Below are positions 44,531 to 53,046 of a DNA stretch of 64,000 nucleotides, one piece after another (positions within the stretch are counted from its first letter, which is position 1; every line of letters starts with the position of its first letter). Both the position numbers and the translations under genes were made by a program. The notes below the pieces were generated by a model, which was not told the DNA's origin, made no database searches, and saw nothing but the letters and a program-made list of their open reading frames with translations. This DNA comes from Butyrivibrio sp. GTDB taxonomy: Bacteria > Bacillota > Clostridia > Lachnospirales > Lachnospiraceae. Where the stretch lies: contig SVFV01000002.1 in the NCBI GenBank assembly GCA_015056655.1, forward strand, positions 1-64,000, written 5' to 3'.

Positions 44531-47500
44531 TCAATTCTTTAGTATGGAAACCATTCCATCATAATCGAAACTATCAAAATACTCTTTCAACTTATCGAAT
44601 TTCTCTTTCTCGTTCTCTGGAACCGCATAATCTTCAATCTCCTTAAAGGTTGCTTCAATCATGTCGATATCCATGGCTTCTGCCCCCTCAAGAAGCGCTT
44701 CATAAAGCGTCTCCATAAGTGTAGGATCCGCTATTGGTCTGTCATCAGCAGGGGCATTTAGGCCATCACTTTCAAAGTATTTAGAGAGCCTTACCTTATA
44801 TTCTCCATAATCCCTCAAAAGTTCCTCGTTATTATTTTTAATATACTCGATGTCATCGGCTTTTCCAGCCATTTCGAGCTTTTCAGCCTTTTCTGCAAGC
44901 TCCATTGCTCCAACAAGCTTCGCAGAGCTCTTAAGTGCATGTACTTTTATGGTGTAATTCTTAAAATCACCCTTGCTATAGGACTCTACTATCTCTGAGT
45001 ACTTAGTTTCTATTGAATCATAGAAAATCTGTAATACAGTCAGAAGTGCATCTTCTGAGCCGCTGTTTCTAAGGGCAATTGCTGCATCTATCCCTTCTAT
45101 GTTCTCGTACCATTTATCACCCTTGGCTGTTTCAGGCTGTTCCTTCTCCTCATCTACAGCTTCCTTGTCCAGGGCAGAAACATCTACATTTTCCATCTGG
45201 ATTACAGGATCGGCGCCATCTTGTTCAGCACCTGCTTCTCCGACTGATGGCATTGGCTTTAAGCTGCCCTCTGCCTCATCTGCATCTTCATATACTCTGT
45301 CTCTTGGAAGCATATTTCCGAGATGATAATCCTTATCTCCTTTATCTATAAACAGAAAACCAAAGGATCCTGGACCGCAGTTTACAGAAATAGCAGCTGA
45401 TGCCTTCTGGAAAACGATTTTTTTAAAGTCCACAACCTTCCTTGCTTCATCTGCAATCCAGTCAAGATCCTCCTCAGACATATCCACATAGGTTATAAAA
45501 AGAAGGTCCTTATCCGGATTGGCTCCTCTTGTGAGAGTTCTGCGAATATAGCGCTGGTAACACTCTTTTTGCTCACCCATGTAGATTTTTTCCATACCAA
45601 AAACATCATCCTGAATATGGAGCGAAGGCCTTAAATTCATAGTCGTCATCAGGCGATGTATCCTCTGACTGATAAAGCCGCCTCTCATCATAAATTCAGT
45701 TGCTCCAAGGATGAATCCGCAATGAATCCTCTTTTTCGCATCCTCAAGTTCTTCAATTATGCGATCTACAGGAAGGTTTTGCTGTGCCAATTGATATGCA
45801 ATCATGACCAGAATACCTGTAGAACTCGACAGTACTGTTGAATCCACCACTGTTACATTATCAAACTGATTTGCAGCCTTACAAGCACGCTCATATTCCT
45901 CACTCATGCTGGGAGTTATTGATATATGGATGATATGGTGCGCTTTTCTAAGCTTTTTAGCAAAAAATGTTTCAAATTCTTCAATACGTGGAGGCTCAGA
46001 TTTAAGAGTCCCTTCCATATGCTTCATATATTCAACAAGCTCATCCGCATCAGCCTCTACATTGTCCCAGAAGGCTCCTCCCGGTGTATGAACGAAGAAG
46101 GAAATGATGTCGAGCTGCATTTCACGAATAAGTGATGCAGGAAGGTCGCACATACTGCTTGTAGTAACAAGTACCGGAACCTTACGCCTAAAGCCTTTAG
46201 CAGTGTTCATAACCTCATGATAGATATCGCTTCCTGCATTGTGGTTGATTTTTTCCTCCGGCAAAACTCTAAGCAGAGTCTCTTCAAGCTGTCTTCCAGA
46301 TACAGGTTTTAAAAGATATCCATCAAAACCACTCTTAGAATAAAGCTCCTTGTTATCGGCTCCAGCATTGGCCGTTAATACAATAACAGGTGTATCGTTA
46401 TTGATTTCTTCACTCTGTTTCCTGATCCTCATAAGACACTCAATGCCATCCATTCCAGGCATGAGGTGATCCATAAGAATAACATCATAATGCGTGCGGG
46501 AGGTCATCTCCAATGCAGCTATAGCACTACTTGCAGTTTCAATTTTCACCTCTGTACCTTGCAGAAGTTTCTTCTCAACTTCAAGGTTCATATCATTGTC
46601 ATCAACAATAAGAACCCTTGCACTAGGTGCTGTGAAGCTGCTCTCATAGTGATGGGAACCAGCCGTATTCCCAAAGTTAGCAATATTAATTTCTCCAACA
46701 GGTGCTTTGTTGGATATTGATTGCCAAAGGGATACTGTAAATGTAGACCCTTGAGCATAAACACTGTTTACACTTATTGAGCCTTTCATGAGCTCAACCA
46801 GCATCTTTACAATCGAAAGGCCAAGTCCTGTACCCTCAATATATCTGTTTCTCTTCTCATCTACTCTTTGGAAGGCATCAAACAAATGTGGAAGGGCTTC
46901 CTGTTTAATACCAATACCGGTATCAGTAACAGAAAATACAATCAGCGCCCTGTCATCCTTTACTATTTCTTTGTCGATATGGAGCGAAATAGAGCCTTCC
47001 TTCGTATATTTAACCGCATTATTCAAAAGGTTGATGAGTATCTGCTTTATGCGGACTTCATCACCATATAGCTCAGAAGGGATGGACGGATCAATATGCA
47101 CTTGCATTTTTAAGCCTTTTTCCTCAGCTCTTAACCAGATCATGTTAACAATGTCAGAAGCAAGTGCTGATACACTGTAATTTACAGGCACAATATCCAT
47201 TTTGCCAGCTTCTATCTTGCTAAGGTCGAGGATATCATTGACCAGTGCCAGAAGCATTTTGCCGGCACCCTGGATATTAGCTGCATCCTTTTTTATTTCT
47301 TCAGACGCATCTTCCTGTCTGAGGATGATCTCATTAAGTCCCAATATAGAGTTTATGGGAGTTCTGATCTCATGGCTCATGCTAGAGAAAAACTGATTTT
47401 GACTGAGATTAAGCTCCTCTGCCCTCTGAGCCTGCTCCTGAGCACGTGCGCTCTCTGCTTCGAATATTGCTTTCTGGTATCTAAGCATGGCAAAAGTAGA

Positions 47501-48010
47501 ATAGCCTACAAGTGTTATTGAAACCAATGAGTCTATAAAAAACATTCCTGTATCATGCTTTTTTATAAGCTCTGGATGAATATACCAGATCACATATTCC
47601 GCTATATTCAGCAGCGAGAGTAATACCATCATTACTACTCGTATCTTTCCCGAAAGCGACATTCCAATGAACATGTAGCTAAATACTACCCAAAAGACAC
47701 CGCCACCTTGAGGTCCACCACCAAAGAAAAAGGTGATAGGTAAAATAACAAATATCAGAACTATTACCTGAATCAGGGAACCCAGGAAAACTTTCCCGAA
47801 TTTAACACAAATTGTTGACACCAGTGGTATGGCTATGCAAAGCGCAGTAAGTGCTACAATCTCAACTATGTTCTCTCTACAGATAATATCGAAGAAAAGC
47901 GCGACAAGTGCTGTCATTTCTCCAAGAACTGCCAGCATTATCATTGTTCTTTCTTCATAGCTGATAAGCGGGTCATTCAGTTTTTTTGAAATCATTTTCA
48001 TTAATTTCAT
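44531..48010 (-). CDS. Hybrid histidine kinase with internal DegV domain and C-terminal HPt
   Basis: The 1159-aa protein has, in order: six or so membrane helices (20-178); HisKA with H213 in SMSHEIRTP; HATPase with INLLNNAVKYT (about 326-336), DTGIGI and GTGLGLSI; a receiver with D514 in MDHLMPGMDG; a complete DegV-like domain at 611-888; and an HPt domain with H1024 in HALKSSA. The DegV part shows TTSSMCDLP (616-624), VVDSTVLSSSTGILV (721-735), MMRGGFISQRI (774-784) and CGPGSFGFLF (878-887), which match the fatty-acid-binding fold of DegV/FakB. It would let a multi-step phosphorelay sense a lipid. It overlaps the upstream kinase gene by four bases. Confidence 0.9.
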   Translation of the reverse strand: MKLMKMISKKLNDPLISYEERTMIMLAVLGEMTALVALFFDIICRENIVEIVALTALCIAIPLVSTICVKFGKVFLGSLIQVIVLIFVILPITFFFGGGPQGGGVFWVVFSYMFIGMSLSGKIRVVMMVLLSLLNIAEYVIWYIHPELIKKHDTGMFFIDSLVSITLVGYSTFAMLRYQKAIFEAESARAQEQAQRAEELNLSQNQFFSSMSHEIRTPINSILGLNEIILRQEDASEEIKKDAANIQGAGKMLLALVNDILDLSKIEAGKMDIVPVNYSVSALASDIVNMIWLRAEEKGLKMQVHIDPSIPSELYGDEVRIKQILINLLNNAVKYTKEGSISLHIDKEIVKDDRALIVFSVTDTGIGIKQEALPHLFDAFQRVDEKRNRYIEGTGLGLSIVKMLVELMKGSISVNSVYAQGSTFTVSLWQSISNKAPVGEINIANFGNTAGSHHYESSFTAPSARVLIVDDNDMNLEVEKKLLQGTEVKIETASSAIAALEMTSRTHYDVILMDHLMPGMDGIECLMRIRKQSEEINNDTPVIVLTANAGADNKELYSKSGFDGYLLKPVSGRQLEETLLRVLPEEKINHNAGSDIYHEVMNTAKGFRRKVPVLVTTSSMCDLPASLIREMQLDIISFFVHTPGGAFWDNVEADADELVEYMKHMEGTLKSEPPRIEEFETFFAKKLRKAHHIIHISITPSMSEEYERACKAANQFDNVTVVDSTVLSSSTGILVMIAYQLAQQNLPVDRIIEELEDAKKRIHCGFILGATEFMMRGGFISQRIHRLMTTMNLRPSLHIQDDVFGMEKIYMGEQKECYQRYIRRTLTRGANPDKDLLFITYVDMSEEDLDWIADEARKVVDFKKIVFQKASAAISVNCGPGSFGFLFIDKGDKDYHLGNMLPRDRVYEDADEAEGSLKPMPSVGEAGAEQDGADPVIQMENVDVSALDKEAVDEEKEQPETAKGDKWYENIEGIDAAIALRNSGSEDALLTVLQIFYDSIETKYSEIVESYSKGDFKNYTIKVHALKSSAKLVGAMELAEKAEKLEMAGKADDIEYIKNNNEELLRDYGEYKVRLSKYFESDGLNAPADDRPIADPTLMETLYEALLEGAEAMDIDMIEATFKEIEDYAVPENEKEKFDKLKEYFDSFDYDGMVSILKN

Positions 48011-50064
48011 GATCCGCTCCTCTCTACATAGGTTATTCTGTTGTCTGGTAAAATGCGTTTCATTACGCGCTCAAATTCCATGACATCAATGGGCTTGGCA
48101 ATAAAGCCATCAAAGCCCTCTTTGATAAACATTTCTCTGGCACCACTTACAGCATTAGCAGTAAGGGCAACGATAAGAATTACACCGCCCATATCCTTTG
48201 CTGCCTGCTTTATGCGCTGCATAGCCTCAACACCATCCATTTCCGGCATCATGTGATCCATGAAAATGACATCATAATGGTTGTTTCTGAACTTATCTAT
48301 AGCTTCCTGCCCACTTGCTGCAGTTTCGGTTGTCATACCATACTCTTTAAACATTCCTGAAGCTACAACAAGGTTCATAGGCTCATCATCGACAATAAGA
48401 GCCTTTACTCCCTCAAACATGGGCTTACGCCTGCGATCGCTCATTGAATCATCACTAAGGTCTGATTCGCCGTTCAAAACCTTTGTTACAGGGAATCCAT
48501 AAAGGGGCTTTGGCATAATGATTACTCTGCTTCCAGCGGTTTTCTTAAAGCCTGCCGGGGCAGAAACTGCCACGATAATTCCATCCTCAGCATACTTATC
48601 AAATACTTCCGGATTTTGGGCATACTCATCAGCTCCCATAAATATATGAGAAACCTCCAGTTTTTCCATAAGGTTTTTGACTTCTTCTATACTTACAGCG
48701 GAATAAAGATTCAGCTTTAAGCCTGATGCAATGTTAACTGCCATTCTGCGATAGAAATCCCTGACCTGGGCATCCTTGTATTTTCCAGGCATAACATGGA
48801 ATACAACATTTTTAATTATATCCCTGTCTATGCTCAGGCAGTTTCCTCTATTCATCACTTCCTGCGGAATACTTATGCGGACACAGGTACCTTTTCCCTT
48901 TTCACTGGTTATGGTCACAAAGCCCTTCATCTCGTGCACGAAGCCATATACGATATTCAGGCCCAGTCCAATACCACCGCTGCTTCTGTTTCTCTTTTTA
49001 TTGGCCTGGTAAAATCTCTTAGATGCATTTGCAACGTCCTGTCTGCTCATGCCAATTCCAGTATCTGTTACTTCCAGACAAAGATTTACTCCATAATCTC
49101 TGTGATTAGCGGTGATTCTGATATAAACTCCACCTGCTTTTGTGAACTTTATGGCGTTATCGATAAGATGTCTTAGAATTTTATGCAGCTTTCTGATGTC
49201 GCCCTTCATAGCTGCCGGAACCTTCGGATCCAGGTCAACGATAAACTCGAGATTTTTGGTCTCCTCCTGTATGTGAAGATTAGCTATTACATCATTTACC
49301 AGAGAAGTTATCAGATACTTCTCATTTTCCACGAGTACATGACCCTGCTTTATCTCTGTATAATCCTGGATATCCTCTATCTGCCTGGACAAGCGAAGTC
49401 CCGCATCCTTTATGGCCTGAATATCTTCTGTGTCTTCATTTTTCAAAATGAGCGAGGAAATACCATTAACGACATTGACAGGAGTCCTTAATTCATGGGA
49501 AATATTAACCAAAAAGTCATCCATATCTATTAGTGATGACTTCATTATCTCGTCGCTTTCCGCAATATGATCCTCATACCTCTTCCTGTCCAAAATGCTC
49601 CATCTGCTCACATAATGGCAGGAAAAAACTATTACGTTATGCAAAATAAGCCTTGATAGATTAAGAGTATTCAGCTCAACGCTGCCATAGTATCCTGCTA
49701 GCGAAAGCTGAATGATAAGTAGCGACACATACTCCACCAAGGTGGCATTAAGCACCGGAATACTGCCAAGAAGCGATAATGTCGAGGTTAGAAGCAGATT
49801 TGCTATAGCAATGTCAAAAAAGCTGGTTACATGAACTCCATGAAACAGAGCCGCAGCAAAGCAAAGAACTATCATAAACAGCTCTCTGACCTGAATATCA
49901 CCATACTGGGAAACATGAACTACCCAAAGAATTACAATACCCAGCAAAAGAAGCGGTGGAAACCAGAATTCCCACCTCTGGGTTATACTCTCAACGCCAA
50001 GGCCAATGCCCACTATCGTGAGTATAATATTTATTTTTGTATGCGCATTTATGCGTTCATTCAT
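48007..50064 (-). CDS. Hybrid histidine kinase with pseudo-receiver and receiver
   Basis: The 685-aa protein has about five to six membrane helices (10-155), HisKA with H190 in NISHELRTP, HATPase (about 245-400; HLIDNAIKFT, DTGIGMS, GGIGLGLNIV), a receiver-like region without phosphoacceptor (about 410-530, ending MPKPLYGFPV), and a true receiver (about 553-680) with D603 in FMDHMMPEMDG. First gene of the three-gene relay operon; its stop overlaps the start of the DegV kinase (ATGA). GGGGGAGA precedes the ATG. Signal unknown. Confidence 0.92.
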   Translation of the reverse strand: MNERINAHTKINIILTIVGIGLGVESITQRWEFWFPPLLLLGIVILWVVHVSQYGDIQVRELFMIVLCFAAALFHGVHVTSFFDIAIANLLLTSTLSLLGSIPVLNATLVEYVSLLIIQLSLAGYYGSVELNTLNLSRLILHNVIVFSCHYVSRWSILDRKRYEDHIAESDEIMKSSLIDMDDFLVNISHELRTPVNVVNGISSLILKNEDTEDIQAIKDAGLRLSRQIEDIQDYTEIKQGHVLVENEKYLITSLVNDVIANLHIQEETKNLEFIVDLDPKVPAAMKGDIRKLHKILRHLIDNAIKFTKAGGVYIRITANHRDYGVNLCLEVTDTGIGMSRQDVANASKRFYQANKKRNRSSGGIGLGLNIVYGFVHEMKGFVTITSEKGKGTCVRISIPQEVMNRGNCLSIDRDIIKNVVFHVMPGKYKDAQVRDFYRRMAVNIASGLKLNLYSAVSIEEVKNLMEKLEVSHIFMGADEYAQNPEVFDKYAEDGIIVAVSAPAGFKKTAGSRVIIMPKPLYGFPVTKVLNGESDLSDDSMSDRRRKPMFEGVKALIVDDEPMNLVVASGMFKEYGMTTETAASGQEAIDKFRNNHYDVIFMDHMMPEMDGVEAMQRIKQAAKDMGGVILIVALTANAVSGAREMFIKEGFDGFIAKPIDVMEFERVMKRILPDNRITYVERSGS

Positions 50065-50346
50065 GTCTTATCTCCCCCAAAAGAGATAGCTGGCGAAACC
50101 AATTTTTATAGAAAAAACAGTATAAAATTTCACTTTTTATTATACTTTTTGGCTTCTTCATTATCCATGAATAGCCACTTTTTTCATACTTTTCATAATA
50201 TTTTAATAACTAAAGCTGATGTATTTTATCTATCCTCCTGGATGGCATTTTACTTTGTCTTTTGCCATGATAAAATTATAAGGAACCATCTTTTTTCAAT
50301 ATTCCGTTTCCGGCGACTAAGTATTTTGCAGAAAAGAGGTAATTCT
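50065..50346. promoter_or_regulatory. Divergent control region between kinase operon and GH13 gene
   Basis: No gene fits in these 282 bases although a plus-strand frame runs through them. A minus-strand TATAAT (50139-50144) may serve the kinase operon, without a good -35. For GH13, TTTACT and TAAAAT about 16 bases apart near 50247-50275 are a weak possibility. No long repeat or hairpin is seen. Confidence 0.3.
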
Positions 50347-51633
50347 ATGTCCAATACCACATCTAAGAAATTACGCAATCAGGTCATGTACCAGATTTTT
50401 GTGCGAAACTTCACAAAAGAAGGGACCTTTAAAGCCATTATTCCCAGTCTGGACAGGATCAAATCACTTGGTGTTGATATTATCTGGTTCGCACCGATTC
50501 ACCCTATTGGAAAACTAAATAGAAAGGGGTCTCTTGGATCGCCCTATGCAAATATGGACTACAGAAGCATAAATCCTGAGTATGGCACCATGGCTGACTT
50601 TAAAAAGACAGTAAAGGCCATACATGAGGCAGGAATGAAATGCATGATTGATGTGGTATACAATCACACCTCTCCTGATTCCGTTCTTGCAAAGGAACAT
50701 CCTGAATGGTTTTATCACAAGCCTGACGGTTCCTTTGGTAATCGTGTTGGAGACTGGACGGACGTTATAGACCTTGACTATAACAACAAAGAACTCTGGG
50801 ACTATCAGATTGATTCCCTTAAAATGTGGGCCGAAATTGTTGATGGCTTTAGATGCGACGTTGCTCCTCTTGTTCCGATTGAATTTTGGCAAAAAGCAAG
50901 AGAAGAAGTTGAAAAAGTGCATCCTGGCTGCATTTGGCTAAGTGAATCCGTAGATCCTGGCTTTATTATGACTATGCGAGAGCTTGGTCTGACAGCACAG
51001 TCAGATTCGGAGATGTACCAGGCCTTTGACATATTATACGATTATGACATCTATGGCGATCTGACCAATTATGTGTCAGGCACTGGAACGCTAAGCTACT
51101 ACTCAGATGCTATCAACAGACAGGAATATATTTATCCTGACAACTATGTCAAATTGAGATTCCTTGAAAATCACGACCAGCCAAGAGCCAGATTCCTTTT
51201 CCCCAAGGAAAGAGCTCTTAGAAATGCCACAGCCTTCCTATATTTCCAAAAAGGAATGACCCTCATCTATGCTGGTCAGGAGTATGGTGTTTCTCATCTT
51301 CCCAGCCTTTTTGACAAGGATACTGTTGAATGGAAATCAAAAGATAACATTGATTTGACGCCGCTTATGCAAAAGCTCTACGAAATCAAGCAGAGTGACC
51401 TTTTTGCAGACAGCACCTACCGCACCAAGACTTACGAAGACAATGTAATAAAGGCTATCCACAGTCGCGGAGATGATAAGCTAATCGGCGTATTTTCTCT
51501 TGATGGTGAACCAGGAATTATTCCTATTCACGCAGAAGATGGCTGCTATGAAAACCTGATAGATGGTAATAAAATTGAGGTAATGCATGGATATATCAGT
51601 ATTTCAGGGGAGCCTATCATAATTAAATGCTGA
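50347..51633 (+). CDS. Intracellular GH13 alpha-amylase family enzyme
   Basis: The 428-aa protein is a GH13 barrel with the four conserved regions: DVVYNHTS (102-109), GFRCDVA with nucleophile D171, WLSES with acid/base E200, and FLENHDQPR with D277. There is no signal peptide and no starch-binding module, so it acts on imported or stored alpha-glucans, as neopullulanase/maltodextrin glucosidase-like enzymes do; exact specificity unknown. I start it at 50347, after AGAGGT; the open frame runs back to 49831 but that part overlaps the kinase gene on the other strand. Confidence 0.9.
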   Translation: MSNTTSKKLRNQVMYQIFVRNFTKEGTFKAIIPSLDRIKSLGVDIIWFAPIHPIGKLNRKGSLGSPYANMDYRSINPEYGTMADFKKTVKAIHEAGMKCMIDVVYNHTSPDSVLAKEHPEWFYHKPDGSFGNRVGDWTDVIDLDYNNKELWDYQIDSLKMWAEIVDGFRCDVAPLVPIEFWQKAREEVEKVHPGCIWLSESVDPGFIMTMRELGLTAQSDSEMYQAFDILYDYDIYGDLTNYVSGTGTLSYYSDAINRQEYIYPDNYVKLRFLENHDQPRARFLFPKERALRNATAFLYFQKGMTLIYAGQEYGVSHLPSLFDKDTVEWKSKDNIDLTPLMQKLYEIKQSDLFADSTYRTKTYEDNVIKAIHSRGDDKLIGVFSLDGEPGIIPIHAEDGCYENLIDGNKIEVMHGYISISGEPIIIKC

Positions 51634-51664
51634 AACATTGAAACCTATTAACATACACAAAAAT

Positions 51665-51705
51665 CCGCCTGCTATAGCGTTTAAGCTATAGCAGGCGGTT
51701 AATTT
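51665..51705. terminator. Bidirectional terminator
   Basis: A perfect 14-base stem (51665-51678 with 51685-51698, loop GTTTAA) followed by TTAATTTTTTTAA on the plus strand separates the convergent GH13 and REC-GGDEF genes. On the minus side the tract is GATTTTTGT, so it can work both ways. Confidence 0.88.
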
Positions 51706-51715
51706 TTTTAAATTT

Positions 51716-53017
51716 TTAAATATCCTCTATATCACAATTAACTGTTACACCTTCGACATTATAATCCTTGTGCCAGTTGTCCATTATTCGCTTTAAAACT
51801 ACATTATGCGCATCTTCTGTGTTAGATTCGGGTAGTAACAGCCAGTACTGATTTGATCCGTTTTTTGTATAGGTATCACTGCATCTTAGCGAACACTTCA
51901 ATGCTTTTCCAAAGCTATCCATGGCATCTTCTAAGAGTTCATCCCTTCCATCTGTATCTATCGTGAAAATGCCATACTGGACCGTATTGTTATAATTTTT
52001 GACTGCTCGCTTTAAGAATCTATATACATCTCTAAAGCTCTGAGCACTTACTTCGAAAGCTCCATTTGGCTCATTTCTTTCATCAAGAATTGCTCTTCCG
52101 GAGACTAATCCCTCACATTTAACAGACTCTTCTTCCACAGAATCATTCTTGTATATAGATAATCCATGTTTTCCATGTTGTTTAACTGATTGTAAGGCCT
52201 TATCTGCCTTTTTAAACAGCTCTGGGAACTCTCTTCCCTCGTAAGGAATATTAACCGCTCCAATTGATACACCAAGCGGAATATTGCCATCTTTGCCTAT
52301 TACATCCTTAACAGCGGTATCGAACATATCAGTAATCTGTTCTGCCTTTTGCTCAATAACATTCTTACTGTTAACATTGCTACAGAAAATGATGAACTCA
52401 TCTCCACCAATTCTGCCCGCTATATCCTTTGATCTGACTACTTTATGCAAAACTCCGGCAAATTTCTTTAGAACCTGGTCTCCAACATCATGACCAAGAT
52501 AGTCATTAACCAGTTTAAAGGAATCAAGGTCCATAAGCATCAGCGTTCCAAAGCTGTTCTTACAGATATCTGTGATCTCTTTTTCTACATAAACCTTGTT
52601 GAGTAATCCGGTCAAAAGGTCGGTACTTGCTTCTTCCTGAAGGTCCTCAATCCTTGAAATTCCAGAAAGAATAATTTCCAGTCGTCTTAAAAGTATCTCT
52701 TTCTGAAAAGGCTTGTGGATAAAGTCAGCTGCTCCGCCTCTGAAACTGTCAATCTCTGCTTCCTGTCTGTAATCAGAGGTCATAAACACAACTGGGATTT
52801 TGTCTCCATACTTTTGCTTAAGCTTATCCTGAAACTCAAGCCCTGACATCCCCGGCATCATCAAATCTGAAAGCACCAGATCAGGTGCTTCTTTTTCAAA
52901 GCATCCAAGCGCCTCTTCTCCTGACTGAGCACAAACAACCTCGTATGTAGGTTCCAGCATGGTTTTGGCTAAATACTGGAAAATATTTTCGTCATCTACA
53001 ACCATGATTTTTTTCAT
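51716..53017 (-). CDS. Response regulator with GGDEF and a second degenerate GGDEF domain
   Basis: The 433-aa protein has a receiver (1-120, phosphoacceptor Asp in LVLSDLMMPGMSG), an active diguanylate cyclase (about 128-290) with GRIGGDEF and a proper I-site RSKD five residues before it, and a third part (about 305-433) that looks like a degenerate GGDEF: YGIFTIDTDGRD, LRCSDTYTKNGSNQYWLLLPE, where the signature GGDEF is replaced. Phosphorylation should control c-di-GMP synthesis. AGGAGA precedes the ATG. It lies 29 bases after the pseudo-M32/HD-GYP gene, so synthesis and breakdown of c-di-GMP are encoded in one operon. Confidence 0.92.
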   Translation of the reverse strand: MKKIMVVDDENIFQYLAKTMLEPTYEVVCAQSGEEALGCFEKEAPDLVLSDLMMPGMSGLEFQDKLKQKYGDKIPVVFMTSDYRQEAEIDSFRGGAADFIHKPFQKEILLRRLEIILSGISRIEDLQEEASTDLLTGLLNKVYVEKEITDICKNSFGTLMLMDLDSFKLVNDYLGHDVGDQVLKKFAGVLHKVVRSKDIAGRIGGDEFIIFCSNVNSKNVIEQKAEQITDMFDTAVKDVIGKDGNIPLGVSIGAVNIPYEGREFPELFKKADKALQSVKQHGKHGLSIYKNDSVEEESVKCEGLVSGRAILDERNEPNGAFEVSAQSFRDVYRFLKRAVKNYNNTVQYGIFTIDTDGRDELLEDAMDSFGKALKCSLRCSDTYTKNGSNQYWLLLPESNTEDAHNVVLKRIMDNWHKDYNVEGVTVNCDIEDI

Positions 53018-53046
53018 AGGCTAATCTCCTGCAACCGTAAACGGCC

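Noticed and set aside
49831..50346. N-terminal extension of the GH13 reading frame, which would make a 600-aa protein
   Set aside because: It overlaps the kinase gene on the other strand, has no ribosome site, and contains sequence unlike GH13; the start at 50347 has a ribosome site and matches the family.
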